A DNA stretch of 64,000 nucleotides. Origin: Microbacterium sp. HD4P20. GTDB lineage: Bacteria; Actinomycetota; Actinomycetes; Actinomycetales; Microbacteriaceae. Below the pieces are notes generated by a model, which saw only the letters and a program-made list of their open reading frames with translations, made no database searches and was not told the origin of the DNA. Both the position numbers and the translations under genes were made by a program. The stretch covers positions 124,001-188,000 of the forward strand of contig NZ_JAHZQZ020000006.1 of assembly GCF_019449275.2 (NCBI RefSeq), given 5' to 3'. Of this stretch, positions 58,727 to 64,000 are shown in pieces; positions within the stretch are counted from its first letter, which is position 1; each line of letters opens with the position of its first letter.

Positions 58727-58825
58727 GACATGCTCGGTGTGAAACTGACATGCTCGGCGCGAAACCGACATGCTCGGCGTGGAACCGACATGCTCGGCGC
58801 GAAACCGACATGCTCGGCGCGGAAG
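58727..58825 (-). repeat. 20-bp tandem array 2, right (inverted) arm, 5 units
   Basis: Five exact 20-bp units starting GACATGCTCGGCGCGAAACC (or variants) begin at 58727, 58747, 58767, 58787 and 58807. On the minus strand the core is GAGCATGTC. The GTCGGTTTCGCG flank matches the right arm of array 1. So the core words of the two arms are swapped between the two arrays while the arm-specific flanks are kept. Confidence 0.93.
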
Positions 58826-58848
58826 GGGAGATGAGGGGGAACGGGTCG

Positions 58849-59538
58849 TCAGTCGTCGAGCTGCTTGCGCAGACGCCGAGCCAGCTCGGCCGTAGGCGTG
58901 CCGCGCGGGAAGACCGCGACCACGACGTCGTCCGACGACGGTCCGGACTCATCGCCGGGCAGCACGCCGAACCGGCGGCGGGCGTCGTCGAGCGCCGTCT
59001 TCAGGACCGACACCGGCACCTTCTTGGGCCCGCGAATGAGGCGACGCAGCACGTGATTGTGGATGGCCGTCACGAGGGCCGAGAAGCCGACGGCGTCGAG
59101 CGGATCCAGGCCCGGCAGCGATGCACGAAGGTACTCGTCGAAGAGCCGTTCATAACGGAACACCGTCACGATCTCGCGGTCGCGCAGCGCCGGCACGCCA
59201 CGCACGACGGCGTAGCGCCGGCGGGCCAGCTCGGGGTCGGCCGCGAAATGCGAATAGACGAAGACGGATGCCTCGCATATCGCCGCCCACGGATCCTCGT
59301 GCGGCTGGGCCAAGAACTCGCGCAAGTGCGTCAGCAGCAGCTCGTGATCGGTGAAGACCACGTCGTCCTTGCCGCCGAACTGGCGGAAGAACGTCGAGCG
59401 CGAGACCCCAGCCGCCTGAGCGATCTGCTCGACCGAGGTCTGATCGAACCCCTGCTCGGCGAACAACTCGAGCGCGGCGGCCACCACGGCGGCGCGCGCG
59501 GCGGCCTGCGGAGCGGGAGCGGCTGCGTTGTCGGTCAT
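58849..59538 (-). CDS. TetR-family regulator
   Basis: A 229-residue TetR protein. The HTH reads DQTSVEQIAQAAGVSRSTFF, then RQFGGKDDVVFTDHELLL. The C-terminal domain (MftR_C-like style, VFRYERLFDEYLRASLPGLD) has no recognised ligand. The start at 59538 leads directly into an Ala-rich leader; an in-frame extension upstream adds 14 residues without a better ribosome site. It lies between array 2 and the divergent FAD/Rieske gene and may control that gene. I see no ACCG-type operator upstream of it, so it is a weaker candidate for the shared regulon. Confidence 0.85.
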   Translation of the reverse strand: MTDNAAAPAPQAAARAAVVAAALELFAEQGFDQTSVEQIAQAAGVSRSTFFRQFGGKDDVVFTDHELLLTHLREFLAQPHEDPWAAICEASVFVYSHFAADPELARRRYAVVRGVPALRDREIVTVFRYERLFDEYLRASLPGLDPLDAVGFSALVTAIHNHVLRRLIRGPKKVPVSVLKTALDDARRRFGVLPGDESGPSSDDVVVAVFPRGTPTAELARRLRKQLDD

Positions 59539-59639
59539 CTCGGGGGAGAGCCTAGTGCGCCCGGCACCGCGCGTTCGCATCCCCGCGCCCCGCTGTCAAG
59601 CCGCTCGACCCTCGCGCGAGCGGCGCGTTGACTGGGGCG

Positions 59640-61223
59640 ATGAGGCCGATCTGGAAGCTGGATCCCGTGCCCGTCGCCGGAACGCCCTTCGAGCCCGGGC
59701 GCCGGCGTCAGGTGATCATCGTCGGAGCAGGGCTGACCGGGCTCGCGACGGCGCTGATGCTCGCCCGCGAGGGTCGCGACGTCGCCGTGGTCGAGGCAGG
59801 GGAGGTGGGCGAACTCGCGTCGGGCGGCAACACGGGCAAAGTCTCGCTGCTGCAGGGATCGACGCTGTCGACGCTGCGCCGGCACCATCCCGCGGGACTG
59901 GTGCGCGCCTACGCCGAGGCCAATCGCGACGGTGCCCAGTGGCTGACTGACACCGCCGATGAGCTCGGGGTCCCCTACTCGCGACGCGCGGCGTACTCCT
60001 ACGCACAGACCGCCGAGGGCGTCGAGACCGTGAGGGCCGAACTGGATGCCGCGATCGAGGCCGGCCTGCCCGCTCGTCGCGTCGAGCCCGACCTGCTCGC
60101 GCAGTCGCCGTTCCCGATCGTCGACGCCGTAGCCCTGGACGACCAGGCGGCGATCGACCCGCAGCAGCTGCTGACCGCGCTCGCCCGTGCCTACCTCGAG
60201 GCGGGCGGCGTGCTGCACACCGGGGTTCGCGTCACACGCGCCCATGCCGCCCCTCGCGGGGCCGTCGAGACCACCGCCGGCTACGCGGAGGCCGACCAGG
60301 TCGTCTTGGCAACGGGCACGCCGATCATCGACCGCGGCCTGTACTTCGCCAAGGTCCGCGGCCTCCGCTCGTCGTGCGTCGCCTTCGCCACCGACGCGCC
60401 GTTGCCAGAGGGGCTGTACCTGTCGGTCGACGGTGCCACGAAGTCGGTGCGTTCGATCACCCCTGCCGACGGGCCGGCCGCCGCGGCCCAGCTCATCGTC
60501 GGCGGCAACGGGTTTCCGGTCGGTCGGTCGCCGTCGCCCAGCAGCTGCATCGACGAGCTCATCGCGTGGACGCGCGAGCACTTCCCCGGTGCCGAGCCCG
60601 TCGCCGCGTGGTCGGCCCAGGACTACCAGTCGCATGACCTCATCCCGTTCGTCGGAGCGATGCCGCGCGGGCTCGGACGGATCCGGTTCGCCACCGGGTA
60701 CGCGAAGTGGGGGCTCACCAACGCGCCGGCCGCCGCGCTGCGCATCGTCGCCGAGATCCAGAAAGTGCCCCGCCGAGATCGCCCCGGCTGGATGAACACC
60801 ATCTCGACCCGGTTCACCGTGCCGGCCGATCTCGCGCGCGGCGGCGTCGAGAATCTCAAGGTCGGGTGGGAGGCGGCATCGGGCTGGCTCGGTGCGCAGA
60901 CCGTACCGGTGCCCGTGCGTCGACCGCACGAGGGTGAAGGGGTCGTCGCCAATCGCGCCGGCTACCCCGTCGGCATCTCGACGGTGGAGGGCAGAACCCG
61001 CGCTGTGGGCGCCGTCTGCCCGCACATGGGCGGCGTGCTGCAGTGGAACGACGCTGAGCGGTCGTGGGACTGCCCGCTGCACGCGTCGCGGTTCACCGCC
61101 GAAGGTCGCCGCATCGAGGGCCCGGCACTGTGCGACCTCACAAGGCTTCCCCGCGTGCCCGGCGAGGAGATCGAGGATGCCGAGGCCGCGGCATCCGCTC
61201 GGCAATCGAGGTCTGCCGGCTGA
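59640..61223 (+). CDS. FAD-dependent oxidoreductase with C-terminal Rieske domain
   Basis: A 527-residue protein. Residues about 25-400 are a DAO-type flavoprotein with the dinucleotide loop [20 protein letters not shown] and the FAD-contact GGNTGKVS. A Rieske 2Fe-2S domain follows: Cys460-x-His462 in [10 protein letters not shown] and Cys478-x2-His481 in CPLHASRF. Such DAO-Rieske fusions are widespread, and the substrate (an amine or other small molecule) is unknown. ATG 59640 precedes the first conserved residues; a TTG at 59628 would add four. It is divergent from the TetR gene across 101 bp, suggesting control by it. Confidence 0.9.
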   Translation: MRPIWKLDPVPVAGTPFEPGRRRQVIIVGAGLTGLATALMLAREGRDVAVVEAGEVGELASGGNTGKVSLLQGSTLSTLRRHHPAGLVRAYAEANRDGAQWLTDTADELGVPYSRRAAYSYAQTAEGVETVRAELDAAIEAGLPARRVEPDLLAQSPFPIVDAVALDDQAAIDPQQLLTALARAYLEAGGVLHTGVRVTRAHAAPRGAVETTAGYAEADQVVLATGTPIIDRGLYFAKVRGLRSSCVAFATDAPLPEGLYLSVDGATKSVRSITPADGPAAAAQLIVGGNGFPVGRSPSPSSCIDELIAWTREHFPGAEPVAAWSAQDYQSHDLIPFVGAMPRGLGRIRFATGYAKWGLTNAPAAALRIVAEIQKVPRRDRPGWMNTISTRFTVPADLARGGVENLKVGWEAASGWLGAQTVPVPVRRPHEGEGVVANRAGYPVGISTVEGRTRAVGAVCPHMGGVLQWNDAERSWDCPLHASRFTAEGRRIEGPALCDLTRLPRVPGEEIEDAEAAASARQSRSAG

Positions 61224-61275
61224 CGCCGTCGCCGTCCGCGCGTCGCTGCGGTCGGAGGGGGCCGGTCGGCGGTAG

Positions 61276-61281
61276 TAGGCT
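61276..61281 (+). promoter_or_regulatory. candidate -10 of sucCD
   Basis: TAGGCT lies about 80 bp upstream of the sucC start, in a gap otherwise without features. It resembles the -10 boxes of pcrA (TAGACT) and the SseB gene (TAGGCT) in this window. No convincing -35 is seen. Confidence 0.35.
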
Positions 61282-61360
61282 GGGGCACTGGTCGATATCT
61301 CGACGTCGAGACGCTTTTCGCGTCGTCCCACCCCATTCGCCACCTGCGAAGGAATGCACT

Positions 61361-63462
<2,102 letters not shown>

Positions 63463-63482
63463 ACGTCGGTTTCTGACCTGGA

Positions 63483-63523
63483 AAGAGCGGATGCTGCCGC
63501 CTCGGGCTGCGGCATCCGCTCTT
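63483..63523. terminator. bidirectional terminator between sucD and the tautomerase gene
   Basis: AAGAGCGGATGC (63483-63494) and GCATCCGCTCTT (63512-63523) form a perfect 12-bp stem; GCCGC and GCGGC can pair inside the loop. CGTGTTTTC follows on the plus strand. It lies between convergent genes and can serve both. Confidence 0.85.
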
Positions 63524-63530
63524 CGTGTTT

Positions 63531-63761
63531 TCAGCCGGCGTTCTCGGCGAGCTTCGAGAGCACGTCCGCGCGGCTCTCGTCCTCGCTGGCCAGCACGCCG
63601 CCGTTGGCGACGTGGTCGGCCGCGACCTCTTCGAACATGATGCGCACGTCCTGCTGGCGGGCGCCGAGCGCCTCGACCGCGGAGCGCGTGACCTCCTCGG
63701 CGAAGCGGCGGCGCTGTTCGACGGTGCGACCGGGGAGGAGCTCGACTCTGATGTTGGGCAT
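63531..63761 (-). CDS. 4-oxalocrotonate tautomerase family protein
   Basis: A 76-residue protein starting MPNIRVELLPGRTVEQRRRF; after removal of Met the catalytic N-terminal Pro is exposed, as required for the family. It is slightly longer than the usual 60-65 residues because of an extra C-terminal helix. It may interconvert enol and keto acids; substrate unknown. I place the start at 63761, since only this Met leaves the Pro at the N-terminus. The longer frame upstream overlaps the divergent gene. Confidence 0.88.
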   Translation of the reverse strand: MPNIRVELLPGRTVEQRRRFAEEVTRSAVEALGARQQDVRIMFEEVAADHVANGGVLASEDESRADVLSKLAENAG

Positions 63762-63816
63762 ACCTCGACGATAGGGCGACGCGCCGAGCTCCCGCAGCCG
63801 GCCGTATCGTGGAGTC

Positions 63817-64000
63817 ATGCCGCTGACCGGAGAGTACAAGCCGTCCACGTCCGAATGGGCCCGCACCCAGGCTGAGAAGTACGAGGCCTCGAACGGGCAG
63901 GAGGCCGACACCCTGCGAGGCAAGCCGATCATCGTGCTGACGACCGTCGGCGCCAAGACGGGCGCGCTGCGCAAGACCGCCCTCATGCGTGTCGAGCACG
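63817..64000 (+). CDS. deazaflavin-dependent nitroreductase family protein, cut by window end
   Basis: The first 61 residues from ATG 63817 read [20 protein letters not shown] and continue with [20 protein letters not shown], matching the start of the Ddn/F420H2-dependent reductase family, including the VGAKTG-LRKT loop. No stop occurs before 64000, so the gene continues outside. It is divergent from the tautomerase gene across 55 bp and is a second Ddn-type gene in the window (the other is at 24461). Confidence 0.85.
   Translation, partial: MPLTGEYKPSTSEWARTQAEKYEASNGQEADTLRGKPIIVLTTVGAKTGALRKTALMRVEH

Overview
This 64-kb window comes from the chromosome of a high-GC Gram-positive actinobacterium, most likely Microbacterium or a close relative in the Microbacteriaceae. 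The evidence is roughly 70% G+C, GC-rich third positions, frequent GTG/TTG starts, many ATGA/TGATG gene overlaps, actinobacterial lipoprotein signal peptides, PspC-domain sensor kinases and deazaflavin-type reductases. The genus is an inference from gene content and sequence style. I see no rRNA, tRNA, prophage, transposase, CRISPR array or replication origin.

Layout. 0.3-4.5 kb: a membrane-anchored GH67-like protein, then an OhrR-like regulator with a glutathione-peroxidase-like enzyme. 4.7-11.9 kb: a LysR-regulated oligopeptide-type ABC transporter (binding protein, two permeases, double ATPase) ending in a C39-like cysteine peptidase. The LysR frame runs into the binding-protein frame without a stop. 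12.2-16.3 kb: a PspC cell-envelope stress module diverging from a PspC-histidine kinase/response regulator pair. 16.3-30.7 kb: housekeeping and accessory genes (PcrA/UvrD helicase, MerR regulator with a membrane protein, SseB protein, ArsR-SRPBCC-RibD-like run, separate LigD-type polymerase and ATP-dependent ligase genes, a LAL/LuxR regulator, an AI-2E transporter).

30.7-59.5 kb is a catabolic region broken by a MocR regulator, an MFS/MerR pair, an AhpD-like protein and an ArsR-SRPBCC-NTF2-TfoX chain. It holds the parts of acyl-CoA oxidation: acyl-CoA ligase, three acyl-CoA dehydrogenases (two glutaryl-CoA-dehydrogenase-like, one ACAD10/11-like beside an APH kinase), MaoC hydratase, three SDRs, thiolase, thioesterase, a zinc alcohol dehydrogenase, a quinone oxidoreductase and a branched-chain-amino-acid-type ABC importer. 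At least four of these promoters share a palindrome of the type ATACCGnnnGGTCGGTNT, so they are probably one TetR regulon; the TetR gene at 32960 is the best candidate regulator. 59.6-64 kb: an FAD/Rieske oxidoreductase, sucCD with a clear terminator, a 4-OT tautomerase and a truncated deazaflavin-dependent reductase.

The most unusual content is non-coding. The intergenic spaces hold several families of short inverted or tandem repeats. The most striking are two arrays of exactly 20-bp units (35.5-36.0 kb and 58.6-58.8 kb). Each is made of a direct arm followed by an inverted arm with a different core word, and each lies beside one of the shared TetR operators. A further repeat family sits inside the reading frames of three unrelated proteins. 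A small frameshifted gene and a 56-residue gene lie at 55.1-55.4 kb.
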